From positions 1-22,689 of IMG/VR virus record IMGVR_UViG_3300043811_000242: a stretch of 22,689 bases of DNA; one strand, 5' to 3'. Below the pieces are notes generated by a model. That model was not told where the DNA came from, did not search any database, and saw only the letters and a program-made list of their open reading frames with translations. This document shows, in pieces, positions 1 to 6,244 of the stretch; position 1 is the stretch's first letter, and every line of letters begins with the position of its first letter. The translations under genes were made by a program, and so were the position numbers. This DNA comes from a virus.

Positions 1-360
1 GAGGTCGGCGGAGTCGGCGGAGTCGGCGGCGTGGTCGGCGTGGTCGGCGGAGTCGGCGGCGAGGTCGGCGGCGAGGTCGGCGGAGTCGGCGGCGGAGTCG
101 GCGGAGTCGGCGGAGTCGGCGGAGTCGGCGGAGGCGGCGGAGTCGGCGGAGTCGGCGGAGTCGGCGGTAGGTCGGCGGCGAGGTCGGCGGAGTCGGCGGC
201 GGAGTCGGCGGAGTCGGCGGAGTCGGCGGAGTCGGCGGAGTCGGCGGAGTCGGCGGAGTCGGCGGAGTCGGCGGAGTCGGCGGAGTCGGCGGCGGAGGCG
301 GCGGCGGAGGCGGCGGAGTCGGCGGAGTCGGAGGCGAGGTCGGCGTGGTCGGCGAGGTCG
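1..360. repeat. 9-bp GTCGGCGGA-type tandem repeat (minisatellite)
   Basis: Degenerate units of GTCGGCGGA, with variants GTCGGCGGC, GAGGTCGGC and GGAGGCGGC, run almost without interruption from the window edge to about 360. The longest homogeneous stretch is about 205-290. Unit length is a multiple of three, so loss or gain of units keeps the frame. One junction at 168-171 is out of phase and changes which codon triplet is read. Confidence 0.9.
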
Positions 361-438
361 GCGAGCGTGAAGTCGTACGAGCGCATCGCGGACAAGCTCC
401 TCGAGCTGCTCGCCGCTGCACCTATGGGAGGTGCGTGA
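1..438 (+). CDS. Repeat-containing protein of unknown function, 5' end outside window
   Basis: The frame is open from the first base, so the gene probably starts upstream. Most of it is a 9-bp GTCGGCGGA-type tandem repeat read first as Val-Gly-Gly units. After an out-of-phase junction near 168-171 it is read as Ser-Ala-Glu units, which favour helix. The last 27 residues (SVKSYERIADKLLELLAAAPMGGA at the end, by content) are non-repetitive, look helical and use G/C-ending codons, which supports this frame as the true C-terminus. The stop overlaps the next start by one base (TGATG). The gene lies in the position where a small terminase subunit might sit, two genes before TerL, but no terminase small subunit domain can be seen. 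The function is unknown. The reverse strand of the repeat would read Pro-Thr-Pro but has no credible gene context. Confidence 0.55.
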   Translation, partial: EVGGVGGVGGVVGVVGGVGGEVGGEVGGVGGGVGGVGGVGGVGGGGGVGGVGGVGGRSAARSAESAAESAESAESAESAESAESAESAESAESAESAAEAAAEAAESAESEARSAWSARSASVKSYERIADKLLELLAAAPMGGA

Positions 439-824
439 TGCGTCGTAAGTGGGCCGTACTAGGGTTCCTCACCGGGGCTGCATTCGCCGGGTGCGAGTCG
501 GCGAGCCGGCAGCGGGACGCAGTTGTGAAGTCGTCCCTGGACAACGCGCGCGTGCTCGACCCGTCGAGCGAGTGGGTTCCGTGCTGCACGGAGGTCTACG
601 AGGAGCAGAACGGCTCGCCTGTCGCGTGCTCGTCGGGCCTCGACTGCTGCTCGAACGTGTGCGCGGACGGTGGTGTCTGCGCGTGCGCGGCGACGGGCGG
701 CTACTGCTTCGTGAGCAGCGACTGCTGCTCGGGGGCCTGCGACGTGCCCGAGGGGTGCTGCCTGGACGACGCTGGGGAGTGCCCGAACGACGGCGGCAAC
801 CCGTGGCTCGACGGCCAGCTCTGA
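438..824 (+). CDS. Cysteine-rich lipoprotein
   Basis: This 128-residue protein has a classic lipoprotein signal peptide: basic MRRK, a hydrophobic stretch, then the lipobox AFAGC with Cys19 as the predicted lipidated residue. The mature part has closely spaced cysteines, including repeated DCCSxxC patterns (DCCSNVC, DCCSGAC) and CACAATGGYC. This resembles the short disulfide-rich modules abundant in myxobacterial secreted proteins. A GGGAGG Shine-Dalgarno lies at 427-432, and the ATG overlaps the previous stop by one base, implying translational coupling. A phage-encoded surface lipoprotein could act in superinfection exclusion or envelope modification, but that is inference. No enzymatic motif is visible. 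Confidence 0.8.
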   Translation: MRRKWAVLGFLTGAAFAGCESASRQRDAVVKSSLDNARVLDPSSEWVPCCTEVYEEQNGSPVACSSGLDCCSNVCADGGVCACAATGGYCFVSSDCCSGACDVPEGCCLDDAGECPNDGGNPWLDGQL

Positions 825-908
825 GTCGATGTTCTCGCGGATGCTTCGGGACTCGGCCAGGGAGGCGATGCTCGCCCGAGTCGACGGGCGGCATCGCAGG
901 AGCTGAGC

Positions 909-1364
909 GTGGCCTACGACGAGGACGAGCTCCGCGAGGCGGTCGCCGAGATGTTCGGTGCGGAGGATCACGAGCCGGCGCAGCTCGTCGGCGGGGTGTG
1001 GCGCAACAGGTGCGCGCTCCCTGGTCGGAGTGGCTTCACCGTCATCCGGAGGGAGGGCCCGGCGAGGGCCCGGGCGATGGCGGTGCACGTGCCCCCGCTG
1101 GCGGTCCACGCGCCCCGTTCGGCGAGGACCCGGGGTCCGGCGGGTCGGGACGCGAAGAGCGCGTACGTGCCCACCCTGGCGGGCTGGCACGGGGAGGAGT
1201 GGGCGGTCGGCGGCGACGGCGCCCGGGCGCCGTCGGAGGTCGTGGCGGTCTGCCCCTTCTGCCGGAGGGTCGTGGAGAGCCCGGACGGGAGCCACGCGTG
1301 CGTGCCCGTGCCGACGGGGGTGCCGGCGACGAAGCCGAACCTGCGGCATCACGTCCGGGCATGA
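909..1364 (+). CDS. Hypothetical protein with C-terminal CxxC zinc-ribbon-like motif
   Basis: The protein has 151 residues and starts at GTG 909, after a purine-rich CAGGAGC Shine-Dalgarno about 10 nt upstream. The N-terminus is acidic (MAYDEDELREAVAEMF) and the middle is Arg/Ala/Pro-rich. The C-terminal part has CPFCRRVV followed by HAC, a possible zinc-binding CxxC...HxC arrangement. The 20-bp palindrome found elsewhere between genes occurs here inside the frame (1215-1234, read as DGARAPS). An internal GTG at 1242, with GGAGG just before it, could start a 40-residue zinc-ribbon protein. The gene lies directly upstream of TerL, but no small-terminase helix-turn-helix is recognisable. GC3 supports coding. 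Confidence 0.6.
   Translation: MAYDEDELREAVAEMFGAEDHEPAQLVGGVWRNRCALPGRSGFTVIRREGPARARAMAVHVPPLAVHAPRSARTRGPAGRDAKSAYVPTLAGWHGEEWAVGGDGARAPSEVVAVCPFCRRVVESPDGSHACVPVPTGVPATKPNLRHHVRA
1215..1234. repeat. 20-bp perfect palindrome, intragenic copy 1
   Basis: Exact GACGGCGCCCGGGCGCCGTC inside the coding sequence 909-1364, where it is read as Asp-Gly-Ala-Arg-Ala-Pro-Ser. It is followed by GGAGGTC and GTG 1242, so it could also separate two genes if the 909 frame were not real. Confidence 0.85.
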
Positions 1365-1405
1365 GCAACCCAGTCCTCCCGATCGCGGAGCGGTTCGGCG
1401 GGTGA
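1361..1405 (+). CDS. Possible 14-codon micro-ORF
   Basis: ATG 1361 overlaps the preceding stop as ATGA and encodes MSNPVLPIAERFGG before TGA 1403-1405. The overlap matches the tight junctions used elsewhere in the window, and third positions are G/C-rich. It is too short for the call to be safe. It may be only a coupled leader peptide or chance. Confidence 0.25.
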   Translation: MSNPVLPIAERFGG

Positions 1406-1420
1406 CGATCCGGGGAGAAG

Positions 1421-1426
1421 TAGTCT
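1421..1426 (+). promoter_or_regulatory. Leaderless-type -10 for TerL (TAGTCT)
   Basis: TAGTCT is followed by 7 nt and then ATG 1434. No Shine-Dalgarno is visible in that interval, so transcription would start at or within a base or two of the ATG. Confidence 0.5.
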
Positions 1427-1433
1427 CGCCCGG

Positions 1434-4136
1434 ATGGCGGACGGCGGGACGGACGAGCCGAGGGACCTGACGAACGAGGAACTCGAGGCGCTGAGCGCGC
1501 ACCTGCTCGCGAAGGCGGAGCGCGCGCGCGTCGACCCGGTGGCGTTCCTCGACTTCGTGATGGAGGAGGAGACGACGCGCGAGCCGATCGTCGCGGCCCC
1601 GCACCAGAGGCTCGCCTGCCACTTCATCCTGGACCACGAGCGGTGCGTGATCGTGCTGCCGCCGGGCTTCAGCAAGTGTCACGGCAGGGACACCCCGATC
1701 CTGATGTTCGACGGCGCGACCAAGCCCGTGCAGGATGTCCGGGTCGGGGACCGAGTCATGGGTGCCGACGGGAAGCCCAGGGTCGTTCTGGCGACCAACC
1801 GGGGAAGGGGGGAGCTCTTCGTGGTGACCCCCCACAAGGCCGGCCACCCGTTCACGGTGAATGAGGACCATGTCCTCACGCTTGTGAACACGGACACGGG
1901 CGAGGTGTTGGACATCTCTGTCCGCGAGTACCTGTCCCGCAGCGAGTGGTTCCGGGAGAGGCACAAGCTCTTCCACGCCCCGGTGGACGAGTTCGAGCGG
2001 AAGGCCTCGATTGGGATGGACCCGTACTTCCTCGGGGTCTGGTTCGGGGACGGCCTGCACTCGATCGCGCCGTCAAGAGGCGTCCGGGTGACTACGATTG
2101 AGCCAGAGATCGTCGAGTGCCTCGAGAACACGGCTCGGGACTATGGGCTTCAGTGCGTGAAGAGGGCGAAGTACGAGTACGCCCTGACGCTGAAGAAAGC
2201 GGACAGGGGACGGGAGAACACCCTGAAGGCGTCGATCCGTTTCGCGGTCGGCCGAGACCTCTCGTTGGAGAAAGTGAAGAGAGCTCCTCGCGAAGAGCGG
2301 GCGGAGTTCTTGGCGGGTTTCATTGATACGGACGGGGGCGTCGTCAAGAATTGCGTCACGCTCGTCCAGAAAAGGCGCGACTGGGCGGAAGCCATTGCGT
2401 TCATCGCGCGATCGCTGGGGCTGGCGGTGAGCGAGACGATCCGGACGGTCCCCGGCTACGGCTCGTACGTCTCGCTGGGGATCTACGGGGACTGGGAGCG
2501 GTCTGGCGTGCGACCGCGAGTCGCTAGGAAGCAATTCATGGCGAGGAGGGGCAAGCGCAACGCTCTGCGGAGTCGGTTCGAGGTGACTCCGATCGGGGAG
2601 GGCGACTTCTTCGGCTTCACGATCGGGGGCGATGGTCGGTACCTACTCGGGGACTTCACGGTCACGCACAACAGCTTTTTAGCGCTGGGGCTGTCGCTCT
2701 GGTTCCTCGGCCACGACGCGACGGCGCGCGGCGCGATCGTGAGCGCGGCGCAGGAGCAGAGCGAGAAGATCGTGACGGCGGTGCGCGCGTACATCGAGCA
2801 CTCCGCGAAGCTGCACCTGGTCTTCCCGCACCTCAGGCCGACGCAGCGCGACGGCGAGCCGTGGACGCAGACGAAGATCACGGTGGACCGCCCGGCTGGC
2901 ATCCGCGACCCGTCGCTGTCGGCGTACGGGCTCGACTCGAAGAGCATCCTCGGCTCGCGCCTCAAGTTCGCGTTCGTCGACGACCTCCTGAACGACGAGA
3001 ACACGCGGACGCCGGAGCAGCGGGAGAAGATCTACCGCTGGCTGCAGAACTCAGTGGTCTCGAGGAAGGACAAGGTCGGCGAGACGCACTTCGCGCTGAT
3101 GAACACGGCCTGGCACCCCGACGACGCGGTCCAGCGGTCGATCCGGGAGGGGTGGGCGGCGCTGAAGATGACGGTGACGGGGGACATCTACGTGCAGGAC
3201 TCGCAGGACCGCGTGGTGGTGGCGCGTGCGGCGGGGGTCGAGTTCAAGCCGTGGGACTCCGACGAGCTCCGGCTGGCCGACGAGTACGAGCCGAACCCGT
3301 GCCGGCTCGTGGCGCACGACCCGGACCCGGACAACCAGGTGCCGCTCTGGCCCGAGGTCTTCGACAACGTGAAGATCGAGGAGGCGCGCCGGAACAACGT
3401 GCCGGTGATCTTCAACCAGCTCTTCATGTGCGAGTGCCGCGACGACGCGACGGCGCTCTGCAAGCAGGAGTTCATCGACGCCTGTTACTCGACGGGGCGG
3501 AGGCTGAAGGTCGACGGCTTCACGAACCGCTTCCGCGGCCCGGAGCCGGTGTTCATCGGGGTGGACCTCGCGTTCGAGCCGGGCGAGGAGCACGATGAGA
3601 ACTGCCTGTTCGCGTTCTACCCGCGGCGGGACGGGGTGCGGGTCATCATCGACATCGACCTCGGGCAGTGGGACGGGCCGACGACATTGAAGAAGGTCGT
3701 CGCGATGCACGACCGGTTCAAGAACGAGAACAACTCGGTCGTGATCACGGTGGAATCGAACGGTGGTCAGGCCCTTTTGCGCCAGTTCGCGCTCGAGAAG
3801 GACCGGAGCCTGCCGATCAAGAGCCACACGACGACGATGGCGAAGGCGAAGCCGTGGAGCGGCATCCCGGGGATCTTCACGGAGCTGATGAATGGGGCGT
3901 GGGCGTTCCCGAATGACCGCCACGGCCAGGCGCACCCGAACGTGAGGAAGCTCGCCGACGCGTGCCTCTACTACACGCCGCAGCGGCACACGAGCGACGT
4001 GCTGATGGCGATGTACTTCGCCTGGAACCAGGCGAGGAAGTGGGGGACGTTGCGGCAGCAGTCGGACGCGTCGCCCGAGGGGCGCGCGAACGCGCGGAGG
4101 CGTGCCGGCGCCATCGCCCGGGTCATGCAGCGGTAG
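1434..4136 (+). CDS. terL: Terminase large subunit, intein-containing precursor
   Basis: The 900-residue precursor gives a 568-residue motor after intein removal, a normal size for TerL. It is the ATPase-nuclease that packages phage DNA into the prohead through the portal. The spliced Walker A is PPGFSK plus SFLALG, with the intein between Lys81 and Ser414. A Walker B-like stretch FAFVDDLLNDEN follows (Asp516/517 of the precursor). The RNase H-fold nuclease shows FIGVDLAF (Asp711), ITVESNGG (Glu774) and HTSDVLMAMYFAW (Asp855), the three acidic positions of TerL nucleases. The start is chosen from TAGTCT 7 nt upstream. The 3' end overlaps a convergent small gene by 14 bp. Splicing must occur before the P-loop can bind ATP, so activity depends on the intein. 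Confidence 0.95.
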   Translation: MADGGTDEPRDLTNEELEALSAHLLAKAERARVDPVAFLDFVMEEETTREPIVAAPHQRLACHFILDHERCVIVLPPGFSKCHGRDTPILMFDGATKPVQDVRVGDRVMGADGKPRVVLATNRGRGELFVVTPHKAGHPFTVNEDHVLTLVNTDTGEVLDISVREYLSRSEWFRERHKLFHAPVDEFERKASIGMDPYFLGVWFGDGLHSIAPSRGVRVTTIEPEIVECLENTARDYGLQCVKRAKYEYALTLKKADRGRENTLKASIRFAVGRDLSLEKVKRAPREERAEFLAGFIDTDGGVVKNCVTLVQKRRDWAEAIAFIARSLGLAVSETIRTVPGYGSYVSLGIYGDWERSGVRPRVARKQFMARRGKRNALRSRFEVTPIGEGDFFGFTIGGDGRYLLGDFTVTHNSFLALGLSLWFLGHDATARGAIVSAAQEQSEKIVTAVRAYIEHSAKLHLVFPHLRPTQRDGEPWTQTKITVDRPAGIRDPSLSAYGLDSKSILGSRLKFAFVDDLLNDENTRTPEQREKIYRWLQNSVVSRKDKVGETHFALMNTAWHPDDAVQRSIREGWAALKMTVTGDIYVQDSQDRVVVARAAGVEFKPWDSDELRLADEYEPNPCRLVAHDPDPDNQVPLWPEVFDNVKIEEARRNNVPVIFNQLFMCECRDDATALCKQEFIDACYSTGRRLKVDGFTNRFRGPEPVFIGVDLAFEPGEEHDENCLFAFYPRRDGVRVIIDIDLGQWDGPTTLKKVVAMHDRFKNENNSVVITVESNGGQALLRQFALEKDRSLPIKSHTTTMAKAKPWSGIPGIFTELMNGAWAFPNDRHGQAHPNVRKLADACLYYTPQRHTSDVLMAMYFAWNQARKWGTLRQQSDASPEGRANARRRAGAIARVMQR
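1677..2672 (+). other. Intein with LAGLIDADG homing endonuclease, in TerL Walker A
   Basis: This region encodes precursor residues 82-413 (332 aa). It begins with Cys82 (block A: CHGRDTPILMFDG) and has a block B-like NEDHVLTL region. It contains two dodecapeptide motifs, YFLGVWFGDG (about 198-207) and FLAGFIDTDG (about 292-301). It ends in block F/G FGFTIGGDGRYLLGDFTVTHN, with Ser414 as the first C-extein residue. All residues expected for class 1 splicing (Cys1, block B His, penultimate His, final Asn, +1 Ser) are present, so it looks active. Both endonuclease acidic residues are kept, which suggests a functional homing enzyme. Codons are less G/C-biased at third positions than in the exteins, consistent with later acquisition. 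Confidence 0.95.
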
Positions 4137-4359
4137 TCGCGGCGTGGCAGGCGAGCGCGGTCCTGCCGAGGGCAGTCACGTGCCAGGTGATGTAGACGAA
4201 GTGCTCATCCTCGAAGCGCCGCTCCTCGAGCAGTCCGCGCTTCACGAGTTCGGCGATCGCGGTCTCCTCGTAGGGGCTCGGGTCGTGGGTCATACCCGGG
4301 TCTACAGGGCCGAGTTGGTTCCTGAGGAGGTCGTGCTCCAGCATCGTGAGTCCGCGCAT
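4123..4359 (-). CDS. Small winged-helix-like protein
   Basis: This 78-residue reverse-strand gene is the only one on that strand I would accept. It begins MRGLTMLEHDLLRNQLG and continues with AIAELVKRGLLEERRFEDEHFVYITWHVTALGRTAL. The helix, the GLLEERRF turn and the beta-hairpin ending in TALGRTAL resemble the recognition helix and wing of MarR/PadR-like winged-helix proteins. The start is supported by TACCCT (complement of 4365-4370) 5 nt upstream. It is divergent from 4396 and converges on TerL with a 14-bp overlap. It could regulate the 4360-4395 double promoter. A longer reverse frame to 4689 is a shadow of 4396-4821. Confidence 0.6.
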   Translation of the reverse strand: MRGLTMLEHDLLRNQLGPVDPGMTHDPSPYEETAIAELVKRGLLEERRFEDEHFVYITWHVTALGRTALACHAATTAA

Positions 4360-4364
4360 GCTCG

Positions 4365-4370
4365 AGGGTA
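4365..4370 (-). promoter_or_regulatory. Reverse-strand leaderless-type -10 (TACCCT)
   Basis: On the reverse strand TACCCT is followed by 5 nt and then the ATG at 4359. It lies back-to-back with the forward TACGCT at 4384-4389, so one 36-bp spacer serves both genes. Confidence 0.4.
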
Positions 4371-4383
4371 TCGCGCGCGCCGG

Positions 4384-4389
4384 TACGCT
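4384..4389 (+). promoter_or_regulatory. Leaderless-type -10 (TACGCT)
   Basis: TACGCT is followed by 6 nt and then ATG 4396. No Shine-Dalgarno is visible. Confidence 0.45.
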
Positions 4390-4395
4390 CCGGGC

Positions 4396-4821
4396 ATGGT
4401 CAAGATCCCGGTCCGCTACATCGTGCACGTCCGGGACGACCTCCCAGACGGCACGTGGAAGCACTCGCGCTACGAGCTCCCCGCCGGGACGGTCATCCCC
4501 CGCCCCGAGGTGGGCGACGCGTTCTACATGCCCTGCCGATCGTGCCCGTACTGGGACAACTGCCTGGGGCGCCACCTCTACGTCATCGTCCCCGACCCGC
4601 TCTGGAACGGGCACTGGTTCAACGTGGACGCGCGGGCGGGCAACTGCGGTAGTCCCAACGAGCGCACGCACCGGTGCTGGGTGCGCCACGGGGACCCTGC
4701 GAAGGGAGAGCCGCTACAAGTCGACAAGAACGGCAACACCTGCGTGGCGGGGGCGGGCTCGATCCAGACGCACTCCTGGCACGGGTTCGTCGACCGCGGG
4801 TTCGTGACCGACAGGCGGTGA
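4396..4821 (+). CDS. Conserved phage hypothetical protein with CWVRHG and AGAGSI motifs
   Basis: The protein has 141 residues. It contains a cysteine cluster, PCRSCPYWDNCLGRH (CxxC...C), then a VIVPDPLWNGHWFNVDARAGNC segment, THRCWVRHGDP, and GAGSIQTHSWHGF near the C-terminus. This series of conserved-looking Cys, His, Trp and Gly positions recalls small phage proteins usually left unnamed. I cannot give the family name with certainty. The start at ATG 4396 is fixed by the -10-like hexamer 6 nt upstream, and the frame continues open upstream without coding character. It could be a metal-binding protein. No catalytic role is proposed. Confidence 0.75.
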   Translation: MVKIPVRYIVHVRDDLPDGTWKHSRYELPAGTVIPRPEVGDAFYMPCRSCPYWDNCLGRHLYVIVPDPLWNGHWFNVDARAGNCGSPNERTHRCWVRHGDPAKGEPLQVDKNGNTCVAGAGSIQTHSWHGFVDRGFVTDRR

Positions 4822-4839
4822 GCGGGTCGGCTCAGGCGG

Positions 4840-4845
4840 TATGGA
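4840..4845 (+). promoter_or_regulatory. Leaderless-type -10 (TATGGA)
   Basis: TATGGA is followed by 7 nt and then GTG 4853, the same geometry as at 7172 and 11026. This favours GTG 4853 over ATG 4841, which lies inside the hexamer. Confidence 0.35.
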
Positions 4846-4852
4846 TCGGAAC

Positions 4853-5056
4853 GTGAGCGGACCGTACTCAGGGCAGCTCCCGCGAGGGAACTACGTGCGC
4901 GTCGACGTGATGAAGACGGAGCCGATGACCCTGGGCATCCGGGAGAACGCGACCGAGGAGGTGATCCAGACCTGCAGGAGCGCGCTCTTCGCCGAGCAGC
5001 TCGTGCGGGAGTGGGACTGCCACTTCGAGCAGTCGAAGACGCGCCGGGGCCGGTGA
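4853..5056 (+). CDS. Hypothetical small protein
   Basis: The protein has 67 residues from GTG 4853. An in-frame ATG at 4841 would add four residues but overlaps the -10-like hexamer. The sequence contains VRVDVMKTEPMTLGIRENATEEVIQTCRSALFAEQLVREWDCHFEQ, a mixed alpha/beta-looking small protein with no recognised domain and a basic tail (KTRRGR). The stop overlaps the next ATG by one base (TGATG), so it is probably translated together with the small membrane protein that follows. Third positions are G/C-rich. Confidence 0.6.
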   Translation: MSGPYSGQLPRGNYVRVDVMKTEPMTLGIRENATEEVIQTCRSALFAEQLVREWDCHFEQSKTRRGR

Positions 5057-5157
5057 TGGTCGCCCGGTGGCTCGTCGAGGGTCGCGGGTGGGACGAGGTC
5101 CTCGTCGCCTACTGCGCGTTCGCGGCGTGGCTGGCGTGGGGCGCGCGCAAGAAGTGA
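5056..5157 (+). CDS. 33-residue single-pass membrane protein
   Basis: ATG 5056 overlaps the previous stop as TGATG. The product has an N-terminal basic/polar part (MVARWLVEGRGW), one hydrophobic helix (DEVLVAYCAFAAWLAWGA) and a terminal RKK. This is the look of a tiny membrane peptide. It ends 4 bp before a copy of the 20-bp palindrome. A holin-like or membrane-modifying role is possible but not shown by the sequence. Confidence 0.5.
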   Translation: MVARWLVEGRGWDEVLVAYCAFAAWLAWGARKK

Positions 5158-5161
5158 GGGC

Positions 5162-5181
5162 GACGGCGCCCGGGCGCCGTC
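5162..5181. repeat. 20-bp perfect palindrome, copy 2
   Basis: Exact GACGGCGCCCGGGCGCCGTC, starting 4 bp after the TGA at 5155-5157 and ending 6 bp before the TACCGT hexamer of the next gene. As RNA it can form an 8-bp stem with a CCGG loop. There is no T-tract. Confidence 0.9.
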
Positions 5182-5187
5182 GCGGGC

Positions 5188-5193
5188 TACCGT
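5188..5193 (+). promoter_or_regulatory. Leaderless-type -10 (TACCGT)
   Basis: TACCGT is followed by 7 nt and then ATG 5201. The palindrome at 5162-5181 covers the region where a -35 element would lie. Confidence 0.5.
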
Positions 5194-5200
5194 CGCGGGC

Positions 5201-5506
5201 ATGAGCCGAGTCGTGAAGGTCGACTACGGGGACGGGACATTCGGCCGCCGGTTCGACTGCCCCGGGTGCGGCGAGAAGCACGCGATCCCGGTGACGGGCC
5301 CGAAGGTGTGGGGCTTCAACGGCGACGACGAGCGCCCGACGTTCACGCCGAGCATCCTGGTCCGCGGGGTGAAGGGGGCGTGGGGGCCGGTCTTCGACCC
5401 GACGCCGACGGTGTGCCACTCCTTCGTGAAGGACGGGCGCATCCGGTTCCTCGACGACTGCACGCACGCGCTCGCGGGGAAGGAAGTCGACCTGCCCGCT
5501 GTCTAG
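5201..5506 (+). CDS. DUF6527-like phage protein
   Basis: The protein has 101 residues. It has an N-terminal FDCPGCGEKHAIPV zinc-ribbon half, then GFNGDDERPTFTPSILV, VCHSFVKDGRIRFLDDCTHALAGKEVDLP. This order (CPxC.xxHxxxV, ERPTFTPS, CHSFVxDGxIxFLxDCTHxLAG) matches a very common small phage protein family that I know as DUF6527, sometimes misnamed ammonia monooxygenase. The Cys/His positions suggest one zinc site. The function is unknown. The start is set by ATG 5201 with a -10-like hexamer 7 nt upstream and a palindrome before it. Confidence 0.8.
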   Translation: MSRVVKVDYGDGTFGRRFDCPGCGEKHAIPVTGPKVWGFNGDDERPTFTPSILVRGVKGAWGPVFDPTPTVCHSFVKDGRIRFLDDCTHALAGKEVDLPAV

Positions 5507-5511
5507 GGGCG

Positions 5512-5541
5512 TCGACCTCCCGGACCTCCCCGCGCTAGCGT
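5512..5541 (+). promoter_or_regulatory. Promoter for 5582 virion gene (TCGACC-18-TAGCGT)
   Basis: TCGACC (5512-5517) and TAGCGT (5536-5541) are separated by 18 bp. The predicted start near 5548 leaves a leader of about 34 nt containing GAGGAGAGGA, so this gene is Shine-Dalgarno-led, unlike its leaderless neighbours. Confidence 0.5.
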
Positions 5542-5581
5542 CGCGTCCGCGGGTGCTCCCGCGAGGAGAGGACCGGAACCC

Positions 5582-6244
5582 ATGAGCGCGATGATCCTGA
5601 TCACGACCGTCACCGCAGCCACGATCGGCGCGGGCGGGAACCCCGACGTCTACTTCGCGGGCTCCACGATCTCCGACGCCAACGTCCAGGCGGCGGTCCT
5701 GGCGGTGGGCGGGGTGCTCGCCCCGGCGACCGACCCGATCCTCGCGGCGGCGGCCGCTGTGGTCACGAGCCTCCGCAATTCGACGGCGATCGACGAGCAC
5801 CGAGCGTCGGCGATCATGACGGCGGCGATGGCGGGCGTGGCCTACGGGGAGGTGCCCCAGCGGGTCACGGTCGACGTCCCGCTCGCGACCATCCAGGCGC
5901 AGACGTCGGGGACGGCGTTCAACGTCGGGAGCGCGCTCCCAGCGAACGCGCGGCTGTTGAACGCCGAGGTCAACGTCCTCACGCCAGTCTCGGGCGGGAC
6001 GCTCAGCGCGGTCACGGTGAAGCTCGAGGGCGGCACGGACACGGCGGGCTCCATCCTGGGCGGAGCGTCGGGGCTCTCGGTCTTCACGGGCGCGTCGGCC
6101 GTCGTGGCGGGCAGCGGGTCGAACCCGTACCAGTCGCGCGGCGGCCAGCAGGTCAAGATGACCCTCACGGCGACGGGCGACACGCTCGCGGACGCGACGG
6201 CGGGCCACCTCTCGGTCGACCTGTTCTACAGCGTGACCCCGTGA
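5582..6244 (+). CDS. Probable virion structural protein
   Basis: The protein has 220 residues. The first half is Ala/Gly/Ile-rich (ILITTVTAATIGAGGNPDVYFAGSTI), and a helical segment with STAIDEHRASAIMTAAMAG follows. The second half reads as a beta-sandwich, with NAEVNVLTPVSGG, TVKLEGGTDTAGSILGG, QQVKMTLTATGDTLADATAGHLSVDLFYSV. That alternating pattern is typical of phage head decoration or minor tail proteins. It has a leader with GAGGAGAGGA and a dedicated promoter, which suggests strong expression. The stop overlaps the next start as GTGA. No exact family is recognised. Confidence 0.65.
   Translation: MSAMILITTVTAATIGAGGNPDVYFAGSTISDANVQAAVLAVGGVLAPATDPILAAAAAVVTSLRNSTAIDEHRASAIMTAAMAGVAYGEVPQRVTVDVPLATIQAQTSGTAFNVGSALPANARLLNAEVNVLTPVSGGTLSAVTVKLEGGTDTAGSILGGASGLSVFTGASAVVAGSGSNPYQSRGGQQVKMTLTATGDTLADATAGHLSVDLFYSVTP

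Noticed and set aside
1-360. CRISPR array at the window start
   Set aside because: The repeats are contiguous 9-bp units with no unique spacers.
459-2060. Long reverse-strand open frame of 533 codons opposite the lipoprotein, CxxC protein and TerL
   Set aside because: It is rich in Arg/Pro/His/Val, has no recognisable domain, and lies opposite genes with clear motifs. It is a typical G/C-rich shadow frame.
4102-4395. Upstream extension of the 4396 gene to ATG 4102
   Set aside because: It would overlap TerL and the reverse gene, lacks coding character, and ignores the -10-like hexamer at 4384-4389.
5162-5181. The 20-bp palindrome as an integrase attachment site
   Set aside because: Several identical copies in one module and placement after stop codons do not fit a single recombination site, and no integrase gene is visible.
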